Numbered from the stretch's first letter, positions 1 to 7,581 are shown. The stretch: DNA of 38,990 nucleotides from Patulibacter medicamentivorans (GCF_000240225.1 NZ_AGUD01000017.1:1-38990); one strand, 5' to 3'. Numbers and translations: made by a program. Notes: generated from the letters alone by a model not told the origin.

Positions 1-1331
1 TGCGTCGCGGCCTCGGCGGCGGCCCGGCGGCGACCGTCGAGGACCTTCGCGGTCTCCTCGGCCTGGCGGATCCGCTCGTCGGCCGCGGCGGCGTCGCGCT
101 CGGCGACCGAGACCGCGTCGCGCAGCCGCTCCAGCTCGGTGCTGCGGCCGGGCAGCCCCTCCTCCAGCGCGACCAGCTCGCGCAGGCCGGCGGCGTCCTC
201 GGCCCGGCGGCGCGCCCCGGCCGCCCAGCTCGTCGCGTCCTCGGGCAGCAGCGACTCGTCCTCGAGCTGGGCGATCCAGCGCCGCGCCTTGGCCATCGTC
301 CGCTCGGCGTCCTCGGCCCGGGCCCTCGCCTGCCGGACGCCGTCCAGGTAGCCGCGCAGCGGCACCGCCCGGTGGTGCGCGGCCAGCCGGGCGACTCGCT
401 CCTCGTGACCGTCGGCCTCGGCCTCGACCGCCTGCAGCCGCGCCTCGGCCTCGCGCCGGCGCCGCTGGCGCTCGGCCTGCTCGCGCGCCTGCTCGCGATC
501 GGACTCGGCGTTGCGCAGCGCGTCGACGGCGCGCTCCCGCGCCTGCTCGGCGGTCGCCGCGGCGGCGGCCAGGCGCTCCCGCTCGTCGCTCAGCCAGCTG
601 GTGACCTCGTCGATCGACGCGCCGTCGCGCAGCAGCGGCGGCGGGGTGGCGGCCGACCACGAGCCGCCGGCCTCGGCGAGGGCGTTGTCGGCCGCGACCC
701 GGGCACCGTCGAGGGCGGTTCGGGCCTCGCGCGCGCGGTCCTGCAGCCAGAGCTCGATGCGCGAGAAGCGGCCGGCGTCGAACAGCCGCTCCAGCACCGC
801 CTGGCGCGCCTTCGCGTCGGCCCGCAGAAAGGTCGCGAACGCCCCCTGGGGCAGCATCACCACCTGCAGGAACTGCTCGGCGGTCATCCCCAGCAGCGGG
901 TCGAGCTCGTGGGCGACGTCCTGGACCTTGGCCGCGACCGCCTGCCAGGCGCCGTCGGCGGCCTGCAGCTCGAGCGCGGCGGAGGCCGGTTCCAGGATCA
1001 GGTCGCCGTCCTCGCCGCCGCGCTTGCGCGGGCGCAGGTGGGCGGGCGAGCGCGTGACCCGGATCCGCCGCCCGCCGACCGTCGCCTCGAGCGTCACCCG
1101 CGGCCGCACGTCGGCGGCGCGATGGTCGCTGGCCAGGCGCCCGGCGTCGCCGCGGGCGCCGGGGACCTCGCCGAAGAGCGCGAAGCAGACCGCGTCCAGG
1201 ACGCTGGTCTTGCCGGCGCCGGTCGGACCGGAGAGCAGGAACAGCCCGGCGCTGGCGAGCGCGTCGAAGTCGACCTGCTCGCGGTCGCCGAACGGCCCGA
1301 AGGCCTCGATCTCCAACCGGTGCAGCCGCAT
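1..1331 (-). CDS. sbcC: SbcC, ATPase subunit of the SbcCD nuclease (partial, C-terminus beyond window)
   Basis: SbcC is the SMC-like ATPase that with SbcD forms the SbcCD (Rad50-Mre11 type) nuclease, which opens hairpins and protein-blocked DNA ends. The minus-strand reading begins MRLHRLEIEAFGPFGDRE, the standard SbcC/Rad50 start, followed by a Walker A motif GPTGAGKTS near residue 32. Further on, LLGMTAEQFLQVVMLPQG matches the conserved Q-loop region of SbcC. From about residue 200 the sequence becomes Arg/Glu/Ala-rich and heptad-like, as expected for the first arm of the long coiled coil. About 443 codons are present; the zinc hook, second coil and Walker B lie outside the window. The ATG at 1331 starts 2 nt after the sbcD stop, so the two are surely co-translated. 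Confidence 0.93.
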   Translation of the reverse strand, partial: MRLHRLEIEAFGPFGDREQVDFDALASAGLFLLSGPTGAGKTSVLDAVCFALFGEVPGARGDAGRLASDHRAADVRPRVTLEATVGGRRIRVTRSPAHLRPRKRGGEDGDLILEPASAALELQAADGAWQAVAAKVQDVAHELDPLLGMTAEQFLQVVMLPQGAFATFLRADAKARQAVLERLFDAGRFSRIELWLQDRAREARTALDGARVAADNALAEAGGSWSAATPPPLLRDGASIDEVTSWLSDERERLAAAAATAEQARERAVDALRNAESDREQAREQAERQRRRREAEARLQAVEAEADGHEERVARLAAHHRAVPLRGYLDGVRQARARAEDAERTMAKARRWIAQLEDESLLPEDATSWAAGARRRAEDAAGLRELVALEEGLPGRSTELERLRDAVSVAERDAAAADERIRQAEETAKVLDGRRRAAAEAAT

Positions 1332-1333
1332 GC

Positions 1334-2698
1334 CTACTGCTCGCTGGAGGCGCGCGCGACGTGCTCGACCGCGGCCCGCAGCAGCGGCGACTCCTCGTCG
1401 CTGGCGCCGTCGCCGCGGACGTCGAGCACGAACCGCTCCACGACCTCGAGGTCGCTGCGGCCCTGGACGCGCGAGGTCGCGCTGGTCGTCGGGCCGAGGT
1501 CGCCGTCGGGCGCGTGCTGGAGGACGAGCACGCGCGGGAACCGCCGCCGCAGCCGCTCCATCGGGCGGGCCGGCAGCCGCGGGTCGGTGAGGACGACCTC
1601 GAGCCACGAGCCCTCGTCCTCGTGCTCGCCCAGCCGCGGGTCCTGCAGCAGCTCGTCGAGGGTGCCGCGCAGGCGGACCAGCCGGAACGGCGCGGGGACC
1701 GGGACCTGGCGGATGCTGACCGCGCCGTCGCCGTCGAGGTCGACGATCGTGGTCGTCTTCGTCAGCCCCGCCTCGCCGAACGAGTAGGGCAGCGGCGAGC
1801 CGGCGTAGCGCAGGACCGGCCCGTCGCCGTCGCCATCGGCTGGGTCCGTCGGCGCGGCGTCGTGGTCGGTCGCCGTCGGCATGGCCGGCTCGTCGAGCGC
1901 CAGCGCGAAGAGCCCGCCGAGCTCTTCCGCCACGGCCGCGCCGCCGTCCACGCGCGCGGGGCCCGTGTCCGCTGCGCCGGCTCCGGCACCGGCGTGGGCC
2001 AGCACGCGCTGCTCGGCCGGCTCCCGCTGGGGACCGCCGACGGCGTGCGGACGGTGCAGGTGGCCGAGCGCGCCGTAGTCGATGCCGGCGAAGACCGCGG
2101 GCGAGACCGTCTGCGCCCCGCCGATCGAGATGTCGCGCTCGGACTCCGAGGCGCGGCCGCCGGCGACGAAGGCGTGGGCGACGACCACCGAGCGGGCGCC
2201 GTCGCGGGTGGCGAGGTCGGCGCGCACGCGGTCCATCGCCGCGGTCAGGACCGCGTGGTGCGAGCGCTCCTCGACCTGCAGCGGGTCGCGCGCCAGCTCG
2301 GGGTCCAGGTAGGGGAGGCCGTAGATCGCGACCGGCCCGTGCTCGTCCTGGAGCACCAGCGGCTCGTCGCAGCCGCGCGGGTCGGTGCGCAGGTGGACGC
2401 CGCCGGCGGCGATCAGCTCGGCGGCGAACCCGAGCCTGCCGGCCGAGTCGTGGTTGCCGCTGATCACCACCACCGGCGCGACCTCGGCCAGCCGGCGCAG
2501 CGCGTCGCCGGCGACGCGGACCGCCTCGACCGGCGGCAGCGCGCGGTCGAAGACGTCCCCGGCGACCAGGATCGCGTCGACCTGCTCCTCGCGCGCGAGA
2601 TCGACCAGGTGGTCGATCGCCGCCGCCTGCGCATCGAGCAGCGGCATCCGGTGGAGCAGGCGCCCCAGGTGCCAGTCGGCGGTGTGCAGGAGGCGCAT
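1334..2698 (-). CDS. sbcD: SbcD, metallophosphoesterase subunit of the SbcCD nuclease
   Basis: SbcD is the Mn-dependent nuclease subunit (Mre11 family). At the N-terminus MRLLHTADWHLGR carries the first metal motif (DxH). It is followed by GDVFDR, GNHDSAGRL, a later VVAHAF histidine and GHLHRPH, which together are the full set of metallophosphoesterase motifs. The ATG at 2698 is chosen because the DWH motif must lie close to the start; the frame is open upstream but without homology. The protein is 454 aa, longer than usual. Between GHLHRPH and the normally adjacent RYAGSPLPYSF there is an insertion of about 80 residues rich in Ala, Gly, Asp and Pro. sbcC follows at once on the same strand. 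A TAGCCT box 10 nt upstream suggests a leaderless or nearly leaderless mRNA. Confidence 0.93.
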   Translation of the reverse strand: MRLLHTADWHLGRLLHRMPLLDAQAAAIDHLVDLAREEQVDAILVAGDVFDRALPPVEAVRVAGDALRRLAEVAPVVVISGNHDSAGRLGFAAELIAAGGVHLRTDPRGCDEPLVLQDEHGPVAIYGLPYLDPELARDPLQVEERSHHAVLTAAMDRVRADLATRDGARSVVVAHAFVAGGRASESERDISIGGAQTVSPAVFAGIDYGALGHLHRPHAVGGPQREPAEQRVLAHAGAGAGAADTGPARVDGGAAVAEELGGLFALALDEPAMPTATDHDAAPTDPADGDGDGPVLRYAGSPLPYSFGEAGLTKTTTIVDLDGDGAVSIRQVPVPAPFRLVRLRGTLDELLQDPRLGEHEDEGSWLEVVLTDPRLPARPMERLRRRFPRVLVLQHAPDGDLGPTTSATSRVQGRSDLEVVERFVLDVRGDGASDEESPLLRAAVEHVARASSEQ

Positions 2699-2708
2699 CG
2701 GACGTCCG

Positions 2709-2714
2709 AGGCTA
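2709..2714 (-). promoter_or_regulatory. Candidate -10 box for sbcD (TAGCCT)
   Basis: TAGCCT on the minus strand fits TAnnnT and lies 10 nt before the sbcD ATG, too close for a leader with a ribosome binding site. The intervening 10 nt, CGGACGTCCG, are themselves a perfect palindrome. The same arrangement recurs at serS and several other genes in this window, which supports it as a promoter element of leaderless genes. No clear -35 hexamer was identified. Confidence 0.4.
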
Positions 2715-2913
2715 CGCCGCGGATCGGACGGTCCGGTGGGGGCGGACGGGCCGCGGATCGCCACGCCCCCGTGACGTTCCGGTCGCCGCGGGACCGGTTC
2801 GCGACCACGGCCGCGGCGAGCGGCGGCCCGCCTGCATCCCCGCGCCCGCGCCGGCCCGCGATCCCACCGCGCGGCTAGGGTGTCCGCTATTGCGACCGTC
2901 GGTCGCGGTGGCC

Positions 2914-2919
2914 TACGAT
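2914..2919 (+). promoter_or_regulatory. Candidate -10 box (TACGAT) for the Abi-alpha/DUF445 operon
   Basis: TACGAT matches TAnnnT and lies about 66 nt before the preferred ATG of the downstream gene, in the divergent region between it and sbcD. No convincing -35 hexamer is visible in this GC-rich sequence, so this is only a candidate. Confidence 0.25.
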
Positions 2920-2985
2920 CGGCGCCCTCGCGAGGGGACGTCGCGTGGCGGAGGTCGGCGGAGCGGTGGACGAGACGATGGGGAC

Positions 2986-3921
2986 ATGCCAGCCAGGACC
3001 AGCAGCGAGCGGGACGACGCGGTGAGCGAGCTCCCCGAGCCCCCGGCCGACGACGCGCGGCCGGACCGCCGGCGCGACCAGGCGATCGACGCGATGCCCG
3101 GCCTGGCGCGGATCGCCGGCGGCACCTGGCTGCGCGGAGCCGTCTGGGGCGCCGAGACCTCGGTTCGGACCGGGCTCCGGATCGCGCGGCGGCTGCCGGG
3201 CGGCGGTCTCGCGGCCCGGGTCGTCGAGGAAGCGGCCGACCAGGCCCGTCGCAGCGCCCGCCAGATCCTCGGCGTCGAGGACGTCGAGGAGCGGCTGCGC
3301 AAGCTGGTGCCCGAGCGCGTCGGCGCGGCCCGCTCGTGGTCGCCGCCGTCGGTCGACGAGCCGCTCGACCCGGCCCAGGAGCTGCGCGCCCGCGGGGCCG
3401 GGCTGCTCGCCCAGGCCGCCAACGTCGCCTTCCAGGAGGACGCCCACCCGGCCTACGCGCGGATCCTCGACGAGCTGACGCCCGACGAGGCGCGGGTCCT
3501 GCGGCTGCTCGCGACCAGGGGCGCGCAGCCGGCGATCGACGTCCGCACCGGCAGGCCGCTCGGGATCGGCTCGGAGCTGATCGCCGCCGGGCTGACGATC
3601 ATCGGCGCCGAGGCCGGCTGCCGCCATGTCGAGCGGGTCCCGGCGTACCTGAACAACCTCTTCCGGCTCGGCCTGATCTGGTTCTCCCACGAGGAGCTGC
3701 AGGACCTTCGCGGCTACCAGGTGCTCGAGGCCCAGCCCGAGGTCAAGCAGGCGATGCGCGAGGCGGGGCGGGTGGCCAAGACGATCCGCCGCAGCATCGC
3801 GCTGACGCCGTTCGGCGAGGACTTCTGCCGGATCTGCCTGCCGCTGGACGGCCCGAACCCCGGCTTCGCCCGCATCCAGCCGCCTGACGACCAGGTCGGC
3901 CGGGCGGACGGGAACCGCTGA
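2986..3921 (+). CDS. Abi-alpha (DUF4393)-like protein
   Basis: This 311-residue protein has a charged, Pro/Asp-rich N-terminus (about 30 aa). A stretch with small amphipathic segments follows (RIAGGTWLRGAVWGAE and IARRLPGGGLAARVVEEA). The C-terminal half resembles the Abi-alpha/DUF4393 family: RILDELTPDEARVLRLL, then YLNNLFRLGLIWF, a YQVLE segment, and the final IALTPFGEDFCRICLP, which matches that family's closing LTxFGxxF motif. Family assignment is by pattern memory only. Abi-alpha domains were named from abortive-infection phage resistance, but most members are uncharacterised. The start is uncertain: ATG 2986 is preferred, while the frame is open from a TTG at 2890 and a GTG exists at 3022. 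The stop overlaps the next ATG (TGATG), so the pair is an operon. Confidence 0.7.
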   Translation: MPARTSSERDDAVSELPEPPADDARPDRRRDQAIDAMPGLARIAGGTWLRGAVWGAETSVRTGLRIARRLPGGGLAARVVEEAADQARRSARQILGVEDVEERLRKLVPERVGAARSWSPPSVDEPLDPAQELRARGAGLLAQAANVAFQEDAHPAYARILDELTPDEARVLRLLATRGAQPAIDVRTGRPLGIGSELIAAGLTIIGAEAGCRHVERVPAYLNNLFRLGLIWFSHEELQDLRGYQVLEAQPEVKQAMREAGRVAKTIRRSIALTPFGEDFCRICLPLDGPNPGFARIQPPDDQVGRADGNR

Positions 3922-5231
3922 TGAGCGCGCTCCTGCTGGCCACGTCGTTCCACCTGCTCGGCGCGGAGATCCACCTCCAGGAGCTGATCTCGGTCCCGCT
4001 CTTCATGGGCGCGATCGGCTACATCACCAACTGGTCGGCCGTCTGGATGCTCTTCAACCCGCTGGAGTTCAAGGGCTTCCGGGTGCCGGGGCTGGCGACG
4101 CTGGTGAAGCTCGCCCCGCGCAAGGTCCAGCAGATCCCGGGGGTGATGCACGGCGGGGTCGGCTGGCAGGGCATCATCCCCTCGCGGGCCGCCAAGATGG
4201 GCTCGATCGCGGTCGACAAGGGGATCGCCAAGCTCGGCAGCGCGGCGGACTTCTACCAGCAGCTGGAGCCCGAGAAGATCGCCGAGCAGATCCTCGCGAC
4301 GACCCAGAACGACCTCCGCGAGATGGTCGAGCGGATCATGCAGCGCGAGCATCCGCAGCTCTGGCGCGACCTGCCGCCGCAGGTCCGCGAGGCGGTCCAC
4401 GCCCGCGTGCTGCAGCAGCTGCCGGAGATCGTCTCCAGCGTCACCGACCAGATCGGCGAGAACATCGATCAGCTGCTCGACGTGAAGCTGATGGTGATCC
4501 GTCACCTGGAGCAGCAGCCCGAGCTGGCCAACCGCGTCTTCCAGGACGTCGGCCAGAAGGAGCTGCGGTTCATGATCAACTTCGGCTTCGTCTTCGCCTT
4601 CTTCCTCGGCTTCCCGGTCGTCTGGGTGACCGCGGCCTTCGACCACTGGTGGGTGCTGCCGATCATGGGCACCTTCGTCGGCTGGGCGACGAACCTGGTC
4701 GGCATCTGGATGATCTTCGAGCCGACCGAGCCCCGGCGGATCCTCGGGATCAAGGTCCAGGGGCTGTTCCTGCGGCGCCAGCACGAGGTCGCCGACATCT
4801 ACTCGAAGATCATCGCCGAGAACATCGTCACGATCGCCAACATCGGCCAGGAGCTGCTCTACGGCCCGCGCTCCGACCGCACCCGGCGGATGGTCGAGGA
4901 CGCCATGCGGCCGGCCGTCGACCGCGCCACCGGCCCCGCCCGCGCCGCGGTGCGGATGGTGATGGGGGCCCAGAAGTACGACGCGGTCCGCGACTCGGTG
5001 GCGACCGAGGCGGTCGAGTACACGCTGACCCCGCTCCAGGACCCCGAGTTCAACGAGCGCCAGAGCAAGGCGATCCGGGTCCTGATCCGCGACCGCCTGC
5101 GCGAGATGTCGCCGCGGGACTTCGTCGAGATGCTGCGGACGGCGATGAAGGAGGACGAGTGGCTGCTCTTCCTCCACGGCGCGGTGCTCGGCTTCGGCGC
5201 CGGGCTGCTGCATCTCGCGATCTTCGGCTAG
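3921..5231 (+). CDS. DUF445 family membrane protein
   Basis: This 436-residue protein fits the DUF445 (YheB/YjiN-like) family. The signature GYITNWSAVWMLFNPLEF begins at residue 33 and GIIPSRAAKMG lies near residue 85. A long helical soluble region covers about 100-215. Two membrane helices follow (about 219-237 and 243-266), with a C-terminal helix at about 415-436. The second membrane region repeats the N-terminal signature: GWATNLVGIWMIFEPTEP starts at residue 254, followed by a similar GIKVQGL versus GFRVPGL segment. The gene therefore contains an internal duplication. The function of the family is unknown; envelope-associated roles have been suggested. The ATG overlaps the upstream Abi-alpha-like stop by one base, and a strong hairpin ends the unit. 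Confidence 0.85.
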   Translation: MSALLLATSFHLLGAEIHLQELISVPLFMGAIGYITNWSAVWMLFNPLEFKGFRVPGLATLVKLAPRKVQQIPGVMHGGVGWQGIIPSRAAKMGSIAVDKGIAKLGSAADFYQQLEPEKIAEQILATTQNDLREMVERIMQREHPQLWRDLPPQVREAVHARVLQQLPEIVSSVTDQIGENIDQLLDVKLMVIRHLEQQPELANRVFQDVGQKELRFMINFGFVFAFFLGFPVVWVTAAFDHWWVLPIMGTFVGWATNLVGIWMIFEPTEPRRILGIKVQGLFLRRQHEVADIYSKIIAENIVTIANIGQELLYGPRSDRTRRMVEDAMRPAVDRATGPARAAVRMVMGAQKYDAVRDSVATEAVEYTLTPLQDPEFNERQSKAIRVLIRDRLREMSPRDFVEMLRTAMKEDEWLLFLHGAVLGFGAGLLHLAIFG

Positions 5232-5265
5232 TGGCGCCTGGACGCTCTCCTGGACGACAGGGCGT

Positions 5266-5300
5266 TGCACCCTCGGCCATCCGCCGAGGGTGCATCGTTT
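5266..5300 (+). terminator. Rho-independent terminator after the DUF445 gene
   Basis: An 11-bp perfect stem (TGCACCCTCGG at 5266-5276, CCGAGGGTGCA at 5284-5294) with a 7-nt loop is followed by TCGTTTT. It sits 35 nt after the stop codon and just before the tRNA gene, so it probably separates the two transcription units. Confidence 0.85.
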
Positions 5301-5346
5301 TCGTGGACAACCGCTCTACTCTTGTCCCGCGCACGTACGCAACCAC

Positions 5347-5435
5347 GGAGGGGTGGCAGAGTGGACGATTGCGCTGGTCTTGAAAACCAGAGGCCGGGTC
5401 ACACCGGTCCGCGGGTTCGAATCCCGCCCCCTCCG
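5347..5435 (+). tRNA. tRNA-Ser (anticodon TGA)
   Basis: The acceptor stem GGAGGGG (5347-5353) pairs perfectly with CCCCTCC (5428-5434), with discriminator G at 5435. The anticodon stem CTGGT/ACCAG (5374-5378/5386-5390) encloses the loop CTTGAAA, giving anticodon TGA at 5381-5383, which reads UCA and UCG. A long variable arm (GCCGGGTCACACCGGTCC region) is typical of serine tRNAs. The T arm GCGGGTTCGAATCCCGC is canonical. No 3' CCA is encoded. A TACTCT box at 5317-5322 could be its -10 element. Confidence 0.97.
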
Positions 5436-5528
5436 CTATACGTCCCTTGGAAGCTGATGATTGACGGCTTCGAGGGCCGCTCGGCCGTCGGCAAGATGTC
5501 GCTTCGGCGGCCTGCTCGGCACGGAGCC

Positions 5529-5556
5529 GCGCCGATCTCCTCTGGGAGACCGGCGC
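5529..5556. terminator. Hairpin, probable terminator for the minus-strand sigma/anti-sigma unit
   Basis: GCGCCGATCTCC (5529-5540) and GGAGACCGGCGC (5545-5556) form a 12-bp stem with one mismatch and a TCTG loop. It lies 37 nt beyond the stop of the minus-strand membrane partner gene and after the plus-strand tRNA, so it could serve both directions. There is no clear T tract. Confidence 0.5.
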
Positions 5557-5566
5557 GACTTCCGGA

Positions 5567-6973
5567 TCAGGCGATCCCCGCCCTGATACCTGTCACCTGG
5601 GCGCCTCGGACCCATCGGCCTTGAGCCAGCGCACGGTGGCGGGGCCGCCTCCGGTGGTGGTCAAGGCGAAGCTGTTGTTGTGGACCTCGACGCTCGGCGC
5701 ACCCGGCTCGTCGCCGATCCTCACGCTCGCGACGCCATCGGGAACCAGCCCTCGGTAGGTCACGAGTCCCGGAGGGGCCGGAGGCGCCTGGCAGACCGTG
5801 TTCTTCTGCACCTTGTGCCTTGCCGCGGCGGCGCACTTCTTCAGAGCTTCGAGGCGGGCGCCTGTCGGCTTCGCTTCGGTTCGGCTCAGCAGTACCGCGT
5901 CGCCGCGGAGGATCTGCTCCAGCGACCAACAGCTGACGCCGCCGCCGTCGTTGCCTCGGGGCTCGGGGGAGTAGAGGCAGAGGGCGTCGCGGATCGGTCC
6001 CTTGCGCCAGTCGGTGACCGGAAGGAGGATCGGTCCGGGGTTGGCAGGGTCGCCCGACAGCGAGCGGACGTACTCGACGCGCACGCCTTGGTAGTCGGGG
6101 TCGAGGTACTTGAGGGCTCGGCGGACCTCGGGAGAGCGGTCGGCGGGCTCGGCGTCGCGACGGAGCACCGCGAATCGCTCGATCTGCTCGGCCGGAGGCC
6201 CGTCGGCGGCGACCGGAGATCGACCGCGCTGGTCGTCGCCGATGCTGTCGGTCCACAGACCGGTTGCGGCGGTTGCGCCTCCTGCGATGGCGAGTGTGGC
6301 GACAGTCGCTCCGAGAGCGATGCGGCGGCGACGGCGACGGCCGACCTGCTCGGAGGCCAGGCGCTCGGCGGCGTTGGCGAGGTTGTCTCGCAGGCTCGGA
6401 TCGAGCATGTTCATGGGTCTCCTGGATGTTGGCTCGAAGGGTGTTGAGGCCGCGGCTGACGCGCTTGCGGACGACGGCCTCCGAGCACCGAAGCTCGGCC
6501 GCCATCTCCGCGTAGCCCTGCTCGCGCACGACGTGGGCCAGCACGGCCTCACGCTGGCTCTCGGGCAGATGGCCGAGGGCCGCGCGGATCTGCTCGGCTC
6601 CGCCGAGCCGTTCGATCACGTCGGACGACTCGTTGTCGAGTTGGACAGGCGGCAGCGACAGCGCTGCGCGAGCCTGCTCGTCAACGACGCCTCGCCGCAC
6701 GCTCGCGCGCAGCACGTTGTGGGCGATGCCATAGAGCCAGGCGACGGATGAGCCCTCGCCTCGGGGCCGAAAGCGATGGCGGGAGCGGAGCGCTTGGGCG
6801 AAGGTCTCCGCGGTCAGATCCGCGGCCACGTCGCCGTTGCGGACGCGGTTGACGAAGTAGCCCAGTACTCCGGCCTCGTGGCGATCGTAGAACGCTCCGA
6901 ACGCAGGACCGGCGTGGCCGGCTCGCTGCTCGGTGATGAGTTGCTCGTCTGAGGCGGATTCGAAGCGTGGCAC
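5567..6973 (-). CDS. ECF-type RNA polymerase sigma factor 1 (native stop apparently lost; frame runs through the downstream gene)
   Basis: The sigma-70 fold covers about 186 codons, from GTG 6973 to near 6414. Region 2 holds AFYDRH..., DLTAETFAQAL and VAWLYGIAHNVL. Region 4 holds LPESQREAVLAHV, YAEMAAELRCSEAVVRKRV and RGLNTLR. It is clearly paralogous to the sigma factor at 8587-9129. GTG 6973 gives a length matching that paralogue; the frame is open back to a TTG at 7066. Unusually, the frame has no stop at the expected place. It continues to 5567, through the whole of the next gene in another frame, as Arg/Pro-rich sequence without family character. One extra C in the CCC at 6415-6417 (minus strand) would create a TGA forming an ATGA overlap with the next start, the junction seen at the paralogue. 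A recent frameshift or a sequence error is likely. Confidence 0.7.
   Translation of the reverse strand: MPRFESASDEQLITEQRAGHAGPAFGAFYDRHEAGVLGYFVNRVRNGDVAADLTAETFAQALRSRHRFRPRGEGSSVAWLYGIAHNVLRASVRRGVVDEQARAALSLPPVQLDNESSDVIERLGGAEQIRAALGHLPESQREAVLAHVVREQGYAEMAAELRCSEAVVRKRVSRGLNTLRANIQETHEHARSEPARQPRQRRRAPGLRAGRPSPSPPHRSRSDCRHTRHRRRRNRRNRSVDRQHRRRPARSISGRRRRASGRADRAIRGAPSRRRARRPLSRGPPSPQVPRPRLPRRARRVRPLAVGRPCQPRTDPPSGHRLAQGTDPRRPLPLLPRAPRQRRRRRQLLVAGADPPRRRGTAEPNRSEADRRPPRSSEEVRRRGKAQGAEEHGLPGASGPSGTRDLPRAGSRWRREREDRRRAGCAERRGPQQQLRLDHHRRRPRHRALAQGRWVRGAQVTGIRAGIA
5593..6414 (-). CDS. Membrane-anchored partner of ECF sigma factor 1, with outer 'PDG' domain (putative anti-sigma)
   Basis: This 273-aa protein starts at ATG 6414 (MNMLDPSLRDNL). 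A short cytoplasmic part of about 31 residues ends in an arginine cluster (GRRRRRR), followed by one membrane helix (about 32-53). The rest would be outside the membrane. No zinc-binding HxxxCxxC anti-sigma motif is seen, so the anti-sigma role rests on position, directly after the sigma gene, and on topology. The outer part contains paired cysteines (DALCLY, VSCW) and then GLVPDGVASVRI, VHNNSF and VRWLKADGS. These are the hallmarks of a domain shared with four other proteins in 7.9-12.7 kb. The sigma reading frame overlaps this gene completely; see the sigma entry. Confidence 0.75.
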   Translation of the reverse strand: MNMLDPSLRDNLANAAERLASEQVGRRRRRRIALGATVATLAIAGGATAATGLWTDSIGDDQRGRSPVAADGPPAEQIERFAVLRRDAEPADRSPEVRRALKYLDPDYQGVRVEYVRSLSGDPANPGPILLPVTDWRKGPIRDALCLYSPEPRGNDGGGVSCWSLEQILRGDAVLLSRTEAKPTGARLEALKKCAAAARHKVQKNTVCQAPPAPPGLVTYRGLVPDGVASVRIGDEPGAPSVEVHNNSFALTTTGGGPATVRWLKADGSEAPR

Positions 6974-7149
6974 TACAAGTGAATGCGCGGCGGGGCGGGT
7001 TTGTGACCCGGACCGGCGCAGGTCGCCGTGTCCTGGGTCTCGCGCGATGACGCGAGCAGCGAGCAAGGACGGTCAGGCGGTCACTTGTGGCCAGTCGGCC
7101 GCGCAGGGCGGGCGGAGCGGGGCGGCAGACGGATCGCGCATCGCCGCGC

Positions 7150-7323
7150 TCAGGCAGCCAACGCGGGCGCCTCGGACGCCGGCACGAAATGCTCGAACTC
7201 GATCGCGTTGAGGTTGTCCAGATCGCCGAGCAGGTCCTGCAAGGCGGGACGGTTCACGGTCGTGCCGGTACGACCGGGCTCCCGTCCGCCACCGCGGCTT
7301 CGGGTGCCGTTCTCTCGAGCCAT
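7150..7323 (-). CDS. Possible small protein of 57 aa (unknown; precursor-peptide-like)
   Basis: An ATG at 7323 opens a 57-codon frame. Its first 27 residues are Arg/Gly-rich. The C-terminal half is markedly different and protein-like: NRPALQDLLGDLDNLNA, then IEFEHFVPASEAPALAA before a TGA. It lies upstream of ECF sigma gene 1 on the same strand. There is no strong ribosome binding site. The acidic helical segment followed by a short Ala/Pro tail recalls leader-core layouts of ribosomal peptide precursors, but no modification enzyme is nearby. It may equally be a chance frame or the remnant of a longer gene. Confidence 0.3.
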   Translation of the reverse strand: MARENGTRSRGGGREPGRTGTTVNRPALQDLLGDLDNLNAIEFEHFVPASEAPALAA

Positions 7324-7455
7324 TTGGCCCGAGAGATGCGTTTGCAGAACGGCGCGAACCCGGCGCCTGGCACGGGACTTCCGCGAACGGGAGCCTGCAG
7401 TGAACGGACGAGCGAACGGACAACTGCCCTGCTGACCCCGCGACCGTCGCGGAAA

Positions 7456-7527
7456 GGTCAGTGAACTTCCCGCGACGCATGCGGGACAGGTCAGACCGTG
7501 GCTCTTTCATGTCGCGACATGGGTCAG
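7456..7527 (+). promoter_or_regulatory. Three GGTCAG repeats at exact 33-bp spacing, with a 14-bp palindrome
   Basis: GGTCAG occurs at 7456-7461, 7489-7494 and 7522-7527, each 33 bp after the last, about three helical turns. Overlapping the third is the perfect 14-bp palindrome CATGTCGCGACATG (7508-7521). The block lies between the XRE gene end (7582) and the small ORF starting at 7323 on the minus strand, so it is placed as a promoter or operator for the minus-strand genes below it. No other gene is seen in 7324-7581. Confidence 0.3.
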
Positions 7528-7581
7528 ATCGCCCGCCTGCACGGGGAATCTGGCTGGCCTTGCTCGACGCGAGGCGCGACG

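Noticed and set aside
372..1787. Plus-strand open frames opposite sbcC/sbcD
   Set aside because: The minus strand encodes clear SbcC and SbcD motifs; plus-strand products are low complexity.
5567..6400. A genuine 280-residue C-terminal domain on ECF sigma factor 1
   Set aside because: The sequence is Arg/Pro-rich frame shadow of the partner gene; a lost stop is the simpler reading.
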